A DNA stretch of 64,000 nt from the NCBI GenBank assembly GCA_013399115.1, contig VXAA01000623.1, positions 762,702 through 826,701 of the forward strand, given 5' to 3'. The notes below the pieces were generated by a model that was not told the DNA's origin, searched no databases, and worked only from the letters and a program-made list of their open reading frames with translations. Numbering within the stretch: the stretch's first letter is position 1; every line of letters starts with the position of its first letter. Shown here one piece after another: positions 35,401 through 45,288 of this stretch. This DNA comes from Anseranas semipalmata. Its lineage: Eukaryota; Chordata; Aves; Anseriformes; Anseranatidae. The translations under genes and the position numbers were made by a program.

Positions 35401-37237
35401 AATAACATTCCTGACCCCAGAAATCTAAAATACATTCTGTGATAGTAGCTGGAAATGTGTAGTATTTTCCATTTACACTAGAAACTGAAAGTTTCTTTCC
35501 TGCTTGTTTTTATATTGCTAGACCGACACAGTGGGGCAAGTGCAGAAGTACAGAAGGAAGAGGAGAAGAAATTTAAGGAGGTTGGTGAAGCCTTTACCAT
35601 CCTGTCAGATCCCAAGAAGAAGGCCCGCTACGACAGTGGACAGGATCTAGAAGAGGATGGATTGAACATGGGTGGTAAGTGTTTTTTATGGTATTCTACT
35701 GGAGCAGCCTTTAAAAAGATTGGACCATTTAGTGTCTGCCTTCTCCTCTAAAGCAGCCTGACAGTTCTTGACCTCTCACTTGTAATAACCCTGTGAATTG
35801 ACTTGGTTTGGTCTGTGGAAGTATTTGAATGGCAAATATGCACCAAGTGTTCGAAGTTGCAGTTAATCTGGATTCTATGGTGGATGTTATCCTTGACTGA
35901 GCTGTTCAGTAGCAGGTGCCATTACGCAGAAGCTTCTGTCTTTCATATGAGATGTATAATCAAATCACAGAAAGGCTGTGTGTCCCGAAATGCTGCTTAT
36001 CCAAAATTCTTAGGTTGCTCCTGTGACTGCAACTGTCTAACAGCTGTTGTTTTTACCTGTTTTCTGCCACTGTCAGTGGCCCTGTACTCTGCTGTAGTTC
36101 AGTATAGCAGTGTTCTGTGCTGCTGCATTATAGTGGACAAAGCAAGCTACTTGTTTTACAGCTTTTTGTCCATTTGTAAAATGCTTTATGGGCCCTCAAT
36201 CAAGAAGCAGTTTCTAAACTGAAAACTGTAGTTGTCTATTTCACTTCATCTTACAACTTCCTTTTCTTCCCTCTAGACTTCGATGCAAATAATATCTTTA
36301 AGGCCTTCTTTGGTGGGCCAGGTGGCTTCAGTTTTGAAGGTAGGTGGAAGTGTCCTACTATCGGCTTTGGAAGTGGTAAGTAGTGAATTGCTTGACAGGA
36401 CAGCTGAGTTTCCCCAAGTTTGATGTGCTGTTTGAGAAGAGTATTTTACTTTTATTATAAAAGTATCTACAAGCTCTTGGAAAGCCTTGCGCAGCATCCC
36501 AGCTGATGGCTGGTTCTAGTTCTTCTATGTTCGAAAGGTTCCCTTTGCAAGTAACACTTGCAGGCTTGGGCTATCTAAGTGGTGTTTTGCTGCTTGAAAG
36601 TAGTTGACCATAGCTTGGATACAGTTGCTGTTGCTCAACAACAAAAGGCAGTTCCTGGTCAGAAGTCCTGTGCATATGTATAACACAGCTCTCTGCTTTA
36701 AGATTTAAGACTGAATCCTCCTGAGGGTCTCTGCCTTCAGACATTTTGAGTTGACCGGAGGCAATGAAGAAGCTGTTGCTAATGTCCCTTTAAACCTCAG
36801 GTGTGGTCAGGCTTTCTTCACACACCTTGGAGGAAGATGGCTTTATACACACTGAGCAAGCTCTCAGCGCTTATCTAGTATCAATATACCCTTTAGGGAA
36901 TTGTGTGTTCCATAATGTCTTTTGTTAAGTGAATTTTGGGAAGTCTTGCATCTTTTGTGTACCATCTACTTTCATCCTTGTAAATTTATCTCCATGCCTC
37001 CTTTACCCGTACTATCAGTAGTCCACTCTTACCTGTTGGAATTTAGCTGCTGGAAATGCATAGCTAAGATCTCTCCTGCTTGTCCAAATGGCTTTGTTAG
37101 AGTTAAGTACTGACTTGGCATCAAGCTATTGCAGGATGGTATTTAACCATATTGTCTCTGGACTTTGAAAGTGCTAATATCTTCCATTTTCTTTTTCAGC
37201 TTCTGGGCCTGGAAATTTCTTTTTCCAGTTTGGCTAA
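17369..37237 (+). CDS. DNAJC7: DNAJC7 (TPR2), TPR and J-domain co-chaperone (complete CDS)
   Basis: Fourteen exons join in frame to 1,491 bp, 496 residues (human 494): 17369-17451, 27497-27585, 28093-28217, 28310-28423, 28990-29064, 30618-30736, 31091-31244, 32017-32181, 33204-33295, 34489-34562, 35145-35291, 35522-35674, 36277-36339 and 37200-37237. Residues about 30-363 form tetratricopeptide repeats. The J domain begins at DYYKILGV (383) with HPD at 411-413, and a Gly/Phe-rich tail ends GNFFFQFG. The protein is cytosolic, binds Hsp70 and Hsp90 through its TPRs, stimulates Hsp70 ATPase through the J domain, and is known to recycle clients between the two chaperones. The start ATG has A at -3 and G at +4. 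The product differs from human by few substitutions, mainly at the N-terminus. Confidence 0.97.
17452..27496 (+). other. DNAJC7: DNAJC7 intron 1, 10.0 kb
   Basis: Large first intron with no supported exon. CpG-enriched patches lie at about 22,980-23,200, 24,500-24,830 and 25,200-25,340. A TATAAAAG at 23230-23237, an open frame ending at 23817 and a poly(A) run near 23,925-23,941 are noted in the findings. A single ambiguous base lies at 17470. Otherwise ordinary, moderately AT-rich intron. Confidence 0.8.
27497..27585 (+). CDS. DNAJC7: DNAJC7 exon 2 (first TPR)
   Basis: It encodes residues 28-57, including the TPR signature [20 protein letters not shown]. The acceptor is tcctttcag and the donor catag|gtgaga. 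Confidence 0.96.
28093..28217 (+). CDS. DNAJC7: DNAJC7 exon 3 (TPR)
   Basis: It encodes residues 58-99, including [19 protein letters not shown]. It ends GTAAGG|gtacgt in phase 0. A GTAAGG within the exon just before the donor is a possible competing site. Confidence 0.96.
28310..28423 (+). CDS. DNAJC7: DNAJC7 exon 4 (TPR)
   Basis: It encodes residues 100-137 ([18 protein letters not shown] and following). The preceding intron is only 92 bp. Confidence 0.95.
28990..29064 (+). CDS. DNAJC7: DNAJC7 exon 5
   Basis: It encodes residues 138-162 ([20 protein letters not shown] and RDFRK). 75 bp, phase 0 at both ends. Confidence 0.95.
30618..30736 (+). CDS. DNAJC7: DNAJC7 exon 6 (TPR)
   Basis: It encodes residues 163-201, with [20 protein letters not shown]. 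The acceptor is tctcacatcag and the donor agcaag|gtgagc. Confidence 0.96.
31091..31244 (+). CDS. DNAJC7: DNAJC7 exon 7 (TPR)
   Basis: It encodes residues 202-253, with [20 protein letters not shown]. The acceptor is gtttattacag and the donor gccgt|gtaagt. Confidence 0.96.
32017..32181 (+). CDS. DNAJC7: DNAJC7 exon 8 (TPR)
   Basis: It encodes residues 254-308, starting [20 protein letters not shown]. 165 bp, phase 0 at both ends. Confidence 0.96.
33204..33295 (+). CDS. DNAJC7: DNAJC7 exon 9 (TPR)
   Basis: It encodes residues 309-338 ([20 protein letters not shown] and following). It ends caatg|gtaagt in phase 2. Confidence 0.95.
34489..34562 (+). CDS. DNAJC7: DNAJC7 exon 10
   Basis: It encodes residues 339-363 ([20 protein letters not shown] and following). 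Acceptor ctttccacag, donor aaaag|gtaaac. Confidence 0.95.
35145..35291 (+). CDS. DNAJC7: DNAJC7 exon 11 (first half of J domain)
   Basis: It encodes residues 364-412, with [20 protein letters not shown] and RALMHHP. The intron falls inside the codon for Asp of the catalytic HPD triad. Confidence 0.96.
35522..35674 (+). CDS. DNAJC7: DNAJC7 exon 12 (second half of J domain)
   Basis: It starts by completing HPD and encodes [20 protein letters not shown], then [15 protein letters not shown]. Phase 1 at both ends. Confidence 0.96.
36277..36339 (+). CDS. DNAJC7: DNAJC7 exon 13 (Gly/Phe-rich)
   Basis: It encodes [20 protein letters not shown] then Glu. The family-matching donor is gaag|gtaggt. A second donor 36 nt downstream (aagtg|gtaagt at 36376) would extend the exon to 36375 in frame. 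Confidence 0.9.
36376..37199 (+). other. DNAJC7: DNAJC7 last intron
   Basis: About 0.8 kb after the distal alternative donor. Nothing recognised besides splice sites. Confidence 0.75.
37200..37237 (+). CDS. DNAJC7: DNAJC7 exon 14 (C-terminus)
   Basis: It encodes [12 protein letters not shown] and TAA at 37235-37237, after a tctttttcag acceptor. The sequence is identical to the mammalian tail as I recall it. Confidence 0.96.
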
Positions 37238-37485
37238 ACAAAAAACAAACACATACCTGATCTGCTTATTTTAGCCTTGAATACGGACATACTTTAGACT
37301 CCTTCCTTCATCATGTCTCATTGTACTTAGAGCAGTTTCATTTTTCTCGGTTGGAGACCTCTGTTTTGTGTGCTTTTGTGTGTGAAGAGGAAACCAGCTC
37401 GGGGAGGGGAAGGCTTGTGAATTTTGTTTTACTGTTAACTTTATTAAAAAAAAAAAAAAAATAAAGCTTTGAATCTTTTGGTCCC
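37238..37485 (+). other. DNAJC7: DNAJC7 3'UTR (predicted)
   Basis: Short 3'UTR from the stop to just past AATAAA at 37460-37465, which directly follows a genomic A-tract. Later AATAAA hexamers (39118, 39319, 40148) could give longer forms. Confidence 0.6.
37460..37465 (+). terminator. DNAJC7: poly(A) signal AATAAA, DNAJC7
   Basis: AATAAA 223 bp after the stop, followed by T/GT-rich sequence (gaatcttttggtccc). It ends a run of about 16 A. Confidence 0.65.
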
Positions 37486-40400
37486 TCCATGCTGGCCCGT
37501 ACTTTCAGACTGTTCCTGCTCCTCAGCAGAGAGGATTTCCCTGAAGTCCTCCTGGAATCTTGCCGTGTGAGAGGGTGAAGTAATCTCCTGTTTTGTTTTG
37601 GTTGGCTCCGAAGTGCGATATGGCAGCATGTCTAGGGTTTGTAGTAACTTGTAACTTATCTTAATCTTCTGAAAATATTGCCAAAATTCAATCAACTTCA
37701 TACAATTGCATTTTACCTGACAGCTGTCTTTTTTTTTTTTTTTTTTGCCATGGTTCTACCAGAATGGTACACTTGGGCATTAACTTAATTGATAACATGT
37801 GAGCTTAACAATTTTGTATCAGAGAGAAATGCTTCTTTGGATTTAAAAGAGCAGCTTATGTGAGATGCAGCTAGAATTAAGGGCTTTGTGTTTCCACTCC
37901 AAGAACTGTCCTCTTTAAGGGAATGTTGAATTTGCTCTGGGCTGAATTTTTTCACTGTATGTTTTTAATTAATCCATTTGAACATTTAATATCTGTGCTA
38001 AACTTGATTTTCTTGGGTTTAAAAATCTTTATATTTGATTTTGTGTTACTGATCCATAATGTGGATGAGCTCTTTTTAGCTTTGAAGAAATGCAACATAA
38101 TATTCAGGTTATTAATTGAAAATGGTTACTGTGTGCGTGCAGCAGTGTGTTCTCATAATGTTTACAAGAACTGTACAAATATGTTAAACTAGTCAAGTAG
38201 TTTTCAAATAGAAGTAATTTGCTAGTCCAAAGAAGCAAGAAAATGCAAAGTCAAACTCTGAACTGACAGTCTGTCACTTGCTTCTCTTGCACAATGTCAG
38301 GACAAGTGCTGGAGTGATGAGCTTAAAGCCTGGAGCTGCGTGCAGCTGCACCATCTCGAATTGAAAATGGATTTGGTTCAGTGGTACTGCCAGTTAACAT
38401 GAATGCTGTTCTATTTTTCACCATAAATGTAGTGTTACAGCAAGATCTCAGCTGAGAGAGGACTGCTTCCAGAATTCTTCCCCTTTTTCTAGAAAGTAAA
38501 GAATCTTTTCTTCAAAGGTGCTTTGTTCAAGTTGAATACTCTCTTAAAACAGTTCTGGAGCACAGCGCGTGGCATTGTCTGACAGAGCTTCAGGCAGCCT
38601 TGCTCAGAAGTTGGGGTTTGAAAGAAAGTGTGTTGGCACTCGGCAACACCAGCGTGAAGGGGCAGAGTCTCAGAAGCATTGCTGTATCCAGAGTTTCTTT
38701 AAACTGACTTGCTGTAGTGTAGTGACACTTGTGGAGCTGAATTTTGCTTGGGTGAGAAAACAAGCGTTCGTACAAATACATGCAAGACTTTTTCCTAGAG
38801 AAACCTGACACTGACTTTTATATAATATCCGACTTAACTTCTTACTGCAGGAACAAAAATCGCAATGAATTCGTTGCACAAAATGATTACTTTGAATGCT
38901 GACATCTTTGTCTTCCTTCCAGCTGAGGGCTGTACTTGTCCTGTCTAGTTGGACAGAGTTGCTAGACTGCAATGCAAGTTAATTCATTTCCAACAGTTGC
39001 AATAGTGTCGTGGTGCTGCTGCTGAGTACTGCAGTCCTGCAGTTTTTGTTTTGTCAAACTTTTGACAATCTGCTTTCATAGAGGGAAGATTTAAGGGCTT
39101 AAATTCTAGTACTGCAGAATAAAGGAAGCATTTTATAACTCACTCAAAAGTCAGCTTTTAAAATGAGCCAATGTTGAGTAATATTTCCAAAAATACTCTG
39201 CAACATTTATTCTAACTTCCTTTGCATCAGTGTAATGTGATGGACTCACCCGGATTGCACTGAGAGCAAAATAAGGTCTTAGCATTTTTCAGACTCTGGA
39301 ACAGTAAATATCTGGGGAAATAAAATACTGGTCTATGCATATTGAGACTTCTCCAGTTCTCATGGCACTTGTAAATCAGAGTTTACAGGAGTTCTTTTAG
39401 TGTGGCATTCTGGACTCATAATGTATTGTCCTGTGTGTATCGATAATTACTGTACAGTTTGGACTTTTCTCAGTCTTTTATCACCATGCAGAGATGTGTA
39501 CTGCATTTGTCAGTGTGTTTATTATTATTATTATTACTATTATTTTATTTTATTTCCTTCTCCCCCCAAGTTAAGTATGACAGGCTTTCTTCTCTCCAGG
39601 TAGTGAATGAGACCATTCCTTGGAGGACGGAAATGGAATGGCTTTTCTGAGAGAGGAAATGTGTACAACAGATATTTATGAAACTGTACCGGAATGCACG
39701 ATTTAAAATAGTTTAATATTAACATGGCGAGCGCCAAGACTTTTGTAAGGAGCGCTGTTGTGTGATTAAAACTGAAGGCAAACATATGCTCCCTTTTGCA
39801 CAGTGCGTCGGGGTTTGAGTGGCGTTCAGTGGCCATCCCCTTACCTCAGGACAGCAGCGGAGCGAGGAGGCACAGGCGCGCCGGCGCTGTAATCTCCGTC
39901 TTGTCCAAGCACGGCTGCGAGACACAAGACTGTGTTTCTTTCAGAAAAATCTGCATGGATGTGCATTGTTGGAAACGTTGCCTTTCACACCTGGTAGTTG
40001 CAGAACGTTACTCGTGGGCTGTGGTTTGCGTATAGCCACAGGAAACCTTAGTGCCATTTTTCCAGCTGCTACCATTCTGCAGACCTCTCTGGCTTCCTTT
40101 GGCTCAATAGGAGCCACCAGGCATAGGAACTGGCCACAAAGGTAGTTAATAAATACCTTAAAGTGATATTATGCTTGTGCTTTTTCTAGAGTGATGAAGA
40201 GCTGACGTAGGTGGTAGCCGTGAAACATGAGCACAGCGGGATGTGCGTGAGTCGAGCCTTACTTAGAAGTGTGCTCTTCCTTTGTGGTGACTGGGGGGCA
40301 CCACATGAGCTTGGCACATGCAAGAAACTGATGGCAGAGCCCCCCCTTTTAGCGTGGAAGGATCTTTGTGGAGGTCAGTCCTCGTAGTTACTGAAAGGTT

Positions 40401-42840
40401 TATTTTTTGGCGTTACAGGAAGAGCCTTAATAATGAACTCCAAAACGTACCTGAAGGTGTCCCCAAACTGCTTCCCATGCGCAGGATCTGTTGTGCCCTG
40501 ACCCGCAATGCAGCCGCTGAGCGGCTTTTGCTGCTTCTTGCCCGTTTGCCCCTCAGGCCCGCTAGCTCCTGCATAGTGCTTTGGAAAGGGAAGAGTTGGT
40601 GCTCTGAGAGTTCTGCTGGTGCGAGTTACCCCAGAGGAAGCAGAGCTGACGTGGCTGAAAGCCAGACCAGGTTGGTACTTAGGGGGGGGTCTTTTATGAG
40701 ATGAGATGAAAGTGATTGCTATCGAGCAGCTCAGTAACTGGCAGTGCAGCTGTCGATGAAAGCCGTAAAGTGCAGGAAAAATGGTGCGTGCATGAGGGGT
40801 CTGGCCCTCAGCAGAGCGAGCTGTGTGAAGTGAGGCTGGGTTGCCATGACTCTGGCATTTCCAGGCAGATGAGGAATTGCTGGACTATTACTCTCTCTCT
40901 GTTTCTTTGTCTAAATCATGATACTTGTGGTGTCTGAGTTGCTGTGGGGCTAGTTTCAAACAGTGCAGTGCAGCTGCACTCAAATTAAAATGGAAGCGAT
41001 TTCATGCTTTAAAAATGAAAAAAATGTCTCAGTAATGTCAGTGTTTGGGAGGTACTTGCATGTACAATGATCTGACCTCTAGACCACAAAGCCTGGTGTG
41101 TTTTTGTTTGTTTGTTTTTGTGTGCATTTACTTTCCAAATCTGATGCTGTGTCAGCTCCACCTTTTGCAGGGAGTATTGCAAGTCCTTTCCAGACACACT
41201 GAACCTGGACTTGGAAATCAGCTATAAAGACCATTGAGATGCTTCTGGCTGCCCATTTTGACAGGCTTCTTCTAATTGTTTCTGCTATACATGCTACATA
41301 GGAAAGTACATGATTTTGTTTGTGAACTTGGAAGTGTTGCTATAAAGCTGGATCCTGTGCGCTAAAGGCTTCTGACTGTTTTGTAAATACTTGCATTTAT
41401 GCAAACTGGGTGGGGAAAAATGGTTTAGAGACAACAGTATTAATTAGCCATGGAATATTGGAAGTCCCTCGGAGCTTTCTGTATCTGACTGGGATATAGA
41501 GTGAAAGCTGTTGTTTTGTTTCCGATACGGAAACTGCCCACTTGCGAGCTCTGGCCTCTGAGCCAGCCTGGCATCGGACGGCTGCGCTCGGCCAAATCAG
41601 TCTTCAACCAATTGAATGACCAAAGCATTTGGACCACACAGTGGCTTGCTATTCCTTCAAAATCACTTCCTCAGCTTAATAACTAAAGATGTTCGCTTAT
41701 CTTCAAGTGGATGGTTTTCATCCCATTTAAATGTGTGCCTTGTACCCTCCCCTCTCCTTTCTTAGGGAAAAGGACAGCTCGTGGATTGCGCCTACTTGAG
41801 TTTCTCCGAGTAGTGCTGAGGTCCATCGCATTGTTACAGCAGTGCTTATAACTAGGTCTGAAAGGTGACAAACTCAGCCGTAGCAGTTCTGTCACCCTCC
41901 TTTCTCCTAGAGGCCATTCACATGAGCAGCTACTGTAGTCCGGAGAATTCCCTATTGTACCTGCTTCCCAGGGCAGCAGGACCTGTGCTCGGCATGGGAA
42001 GATAATGCGAAATGCTTCGGCCTTCCTCAGCTTGCCCTGGCAGTCCCCACTCCTGCAGTCAGGGACAGGATTATGCTTTCTTCTTTGAGCAGTGCTAGGC
42101 ACGTCTTCTCGCTAGCAGATCTGACCTCTGATGGAAAGCTCTTGCATGAATTCTTGTGAGCAGGGTGCCGAGATGAGGCATAATCTGCAAAGTGGTGTTC
42201 CTGAATCAAAGCTGTGGCCTTATCGGGGTGGCTTGGGAACGCAGTAGTTGGGGAGAACTTGGATGCTGCCTCTGTCTGGGTTTGCAATTCAACTGCAGTT
42301 CTCGCATAGCCAATCTTATGTTGATTTACCCCATCTTAGTCCCTGCTTTCACTGACAAACTCATGCTTCAAAAGAGAAAATAGTGTGAAGCAATGTTTGG
42401 GGGGGTGGTTGAGTGCAAAACAGCAAACCGAGCACCTTCATTGCATGCATATCTGCTTTGTTGTAAAGACATTAAGGAGTAGTCAAGACAAAACCAGACG
42501 CTGATGTGAAGCCGACTTGGAGAGGACACTAGACCCTGTGCTGCAGTATTTATCTGAAACGAAATTCTGAATGTTTACCTCAGTGTAAATACCTTACCTT
42601 TCCAGTGGGAGGAAAGGAGTCTTGCATGGAGCAATCAATATCCAGATCGCTTTGCCAAACACATCATCCTCTCTAAGGCAGGCTTCACATCGGTATGAAC
42701 ACTGTCCCTCTTTGGACCCTTACCTTTCTAGGATGTGAATGGTAAAAATGTGAATATTTGTTGTTTACTTCCTTAGGCATAATTCATAATGATGTGTTTA
42801 TATGAAGAATATCACAGACTGAAGCAAAACCATATGCAAT
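37486..42840. other. intergenic DNAJC7-CNP, no gene supported
   Basis: About 5.4 kb between the convergent DNAJC7 and CNP. No open frame resembles a known protein and no RNA gene is recognised. It holds a poly(T) tract at about 37,724-37,746, an ATT-type microsatellite at 39,518-39,555, and a somewhat CpG-richer stretch at about 39,790-39,920. Extended 3'UTRs of either neighbour could reach into it. Confidence 0.6.
39518..39555. repeat. (ATT)n/(ATTTT)n microsatellite
   Basis: Short imperfect run of ATT units grading into TATTTTATTTTATTT. Confidence 0.85.
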
Positions 42841-42848
42841 TGGTTTAC

Positions 42849-42854
42849 TTTATT
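42849..42854 (-). terminator. CNP: candidate poly(A) signal, CNP (distal)
   Basis: TTTATT on plus is AATAAA on minus, 2.0 kb past the CNP stop. A nearer one is at 43504-43509, 1.3 kb past the stop. I cannot decide which is used. Confidence 0.35.
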
Positions 42855-44835
42855 ATAAACTGTATATGATGTACAAACTAATAAAAACTTAAATGACGAC
42901 AGTCTCACTGTTGTTCTTGAACAGGCAAATAAACAAGATACTCCAGCTGTGCATTTCAGTGCTGGATGTGAGCTGGAGCATTGGGTTGTGTTACCAGAGC
43001 ACTGGAGGGAGAGCTGGCTCAGCATGCTCCTGCACACTCTCAAGAGCTGTCCTGGGCAGATGCTGTTAAATATTTTTTTTATAGTTTTGATGGAACAAAA
43101 CCATGTGAGACTTCTCACATGGCACTCACAACTCTCCTGGTGCAGAAGCTAGCCACCTGTTTATCTGCTGAAGGTAAGGGGGGATTACAGGTATTTGGGG
43201 TACATACATTTTTTTTGTTAGAATGGGAATTTATTCTGTCATCCATCTTTTTGAAACAGCAGGAAGTATTTTGCTTTACTAGTAAACATACAGAGTGTTT
43301 ACCAGAGTAGCCCAAAGCACTCCTTGCCTTTTTTTTTTTTTTTTAAAGTGTTCAGAGGAGAAATGCTTCTTGCACAGGCAGAGTTGGGCTTCCTAAGCAA
43401 TGGTTTCAGAGTGCATGCAGCTAGAGGTAAGCTGTGCCCACATGACAGCTCCTTTACAGATATGAACCCAGCACATGCATGTCAAACACAGTAAGTATTT
43501 ACATTTATTAATATGGAATTAACTTCACTATGCAATGCACCAAACACTGAGCCATAGCATGAGTTTAAACTGTTGGCCTGACCTGAATCCATTAGTTGAG
43601 CTTTTTGTTATAGTAAAGTAGTGACCACATATCCACTGATGACTGGCAAACAATCTGACTAAGAGCAAAAACATAAGCTTTAATAAAACAGACTTAATAA
43701 CAAAAGTGCTTGATCATTAACTTCTTTCCAGCTGATGGTTTAGGTTTGAGCAGACTTAAGTTATGCAGTTACAATACCTCCATTTACTTCCTAAATTACA
43801 ATGTTACTTCCATCCTAACTTTAACATTCAAGTGCATTAGATAAAACTAGTAAAATCTTGCATGAAGTACAGTTCTATACTTCAGACATGATTTTAGTTT
43901 CTATAAAATAAGATGGAAAAGACATTAGTTCATCTCTTCCACTCCCTGCCAAGGCAGGATTGTTCCCTACAGAACAAGGGCACTGGACAGAACTTGGTCC
44001 AGCCCACTCTTACATGTGATGCAAAATGACTGGAGCCACATTACAGGAACTGAGTGCATCTCCTGATATTTAACTTGTCTCCTTTTCTGTGATTTTTTCC
44101 TAAGTCCACAGCAGTTGTCTAAGACATCATTTGGCAACATGCTTTCCTTCTGTGCGCTCACCAGCATCTCTTCGCTGCATTGAAGGAAGCCTTGGCATGC
44201 AAATAGCATGAATTGGGGTAGAACACAAGGCTTTTAGATACCCTGATGTCTGTTGCAAGTTCTCTTATGGACTAAATTATTAGTAACTGCCACACTTGAC
44301 AGAAGTGACCCATAATTGAGTCTTACTGGTTTTTACCTAGTAATTCAGCTACCAGAATTACTGATGTTAGTCCCTCTGGTTTGGGAGAGGGGGGAGAGGC
44401 ATTATGCAGTTCACTGCACTTGGCTTCAGACCAGTTATGTCCAGGCTTTGGTCTGCCACTGCTTGATCATATAGTACTGACATGTAAAGATCTAACGATT
44501 GTGGTTCATAGGGAAGTTATAAAAGACCATAGAAGATCTTCCTCAGAGGAAGAAAACAAGCACAACACTGCAGCTAGTTCTCTCCAAAATTCTTCCATTA
44601 AAAATACTCAGCAGCACTTCAGTTACTGGCATCACTTACTTGACAGTTTTCCTTTGTCAGTCAAGAGTTGCTTGTTTTCTTCCTGAGGCCAAGAAACTCT
44701 CCCCAGAGACGCTCCATACTGGGGTTGGCAAAAAGGGCTTACTTTAGTAAAGGTAGAATTATTTCTCTTTACAATTTTAAAGGTTACCGAGTTACTTGCC
44801 TCTTAAAAACAAAGAAAGCTACCCTGCCCATGCTC
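42855..44835 (-). other. CNP: CNP 3'UTR and flank (predicted)
   Basis: Non-coding sequence downstream of the CNP stop on the minus strand, with AATAAA candidates at 43504-43509 and 42849-42854. A poly(T) tract lies at about 43,328-43,345. CNP mRNAs are known for long 3'UTRs, which fits. Confidence 0.5.
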
Positions 44836-45288
44836 TTAGATGATGGTGCAGGAACTAAAAGCAGAGCCCCGTTTGTTGGTGCTCTGCGTAGGCACAAGTT
44901 TTCCTTTTCCGTAGTAACCTGAGAATATCGCCCTCACATCAATCTTTTTAGAAAGGACAAGCATCCACATACCATTATCAAAATACTGCAGTTTCCCTCC
45001 TCCAATTTCCCCCACTTCATCCCCTTTGTTCCCTGCCTTTTCCAGTTTCACAAACTCCAGCAGATCGAGCCCAGTCTGGACTGCTTCTATGCCGCTGGCA
45101 CAGCCAAGGGTGATGTGAGCCCGGCTGCCCTTCGGGAGGTTGTCGGTGGACAGGAGCTTATCAACATCTCCAGGCCACAGCTGCAGTTGCTGTTCACTCA
45201 ACTCCACGCGAGCACCAACAGTTTTCGTTGTGATGAACAGAGCAGAAATGGACAAGGTGAAGCCTTTGCCGTAGGAAGCCTTCACAGC
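44836..45288 (-). CDS. CNP: CNP exon 3: second HxT motif and CAAX box
   Basis: It follows ttctcccag and encodes residues 273-422, with [30 protein letters not shown] and the terminal SSCTII. Confidence 0.95.
   Translation of the reverse strand, partial: AVKASYGKGFTLSISALFITTKTVGARVELSEQQLQLWPGDVDKLLSTDNLPKGSRAHITLGCASGIEAVQTGLDLLEFVKLEKAGNKGDEVGEIGGGKLQYFDNGMWMLVLSKKIDVRAIFSGYYGKGKLVPTQSTNKRGSAFSSCTII

Noticed and set aside
42800..42845. Possible C/D-box snoRNA (gatga-like and ctga motifs)
   Set aside because: Too short, motifs imperfect, and no terminal stem visible.
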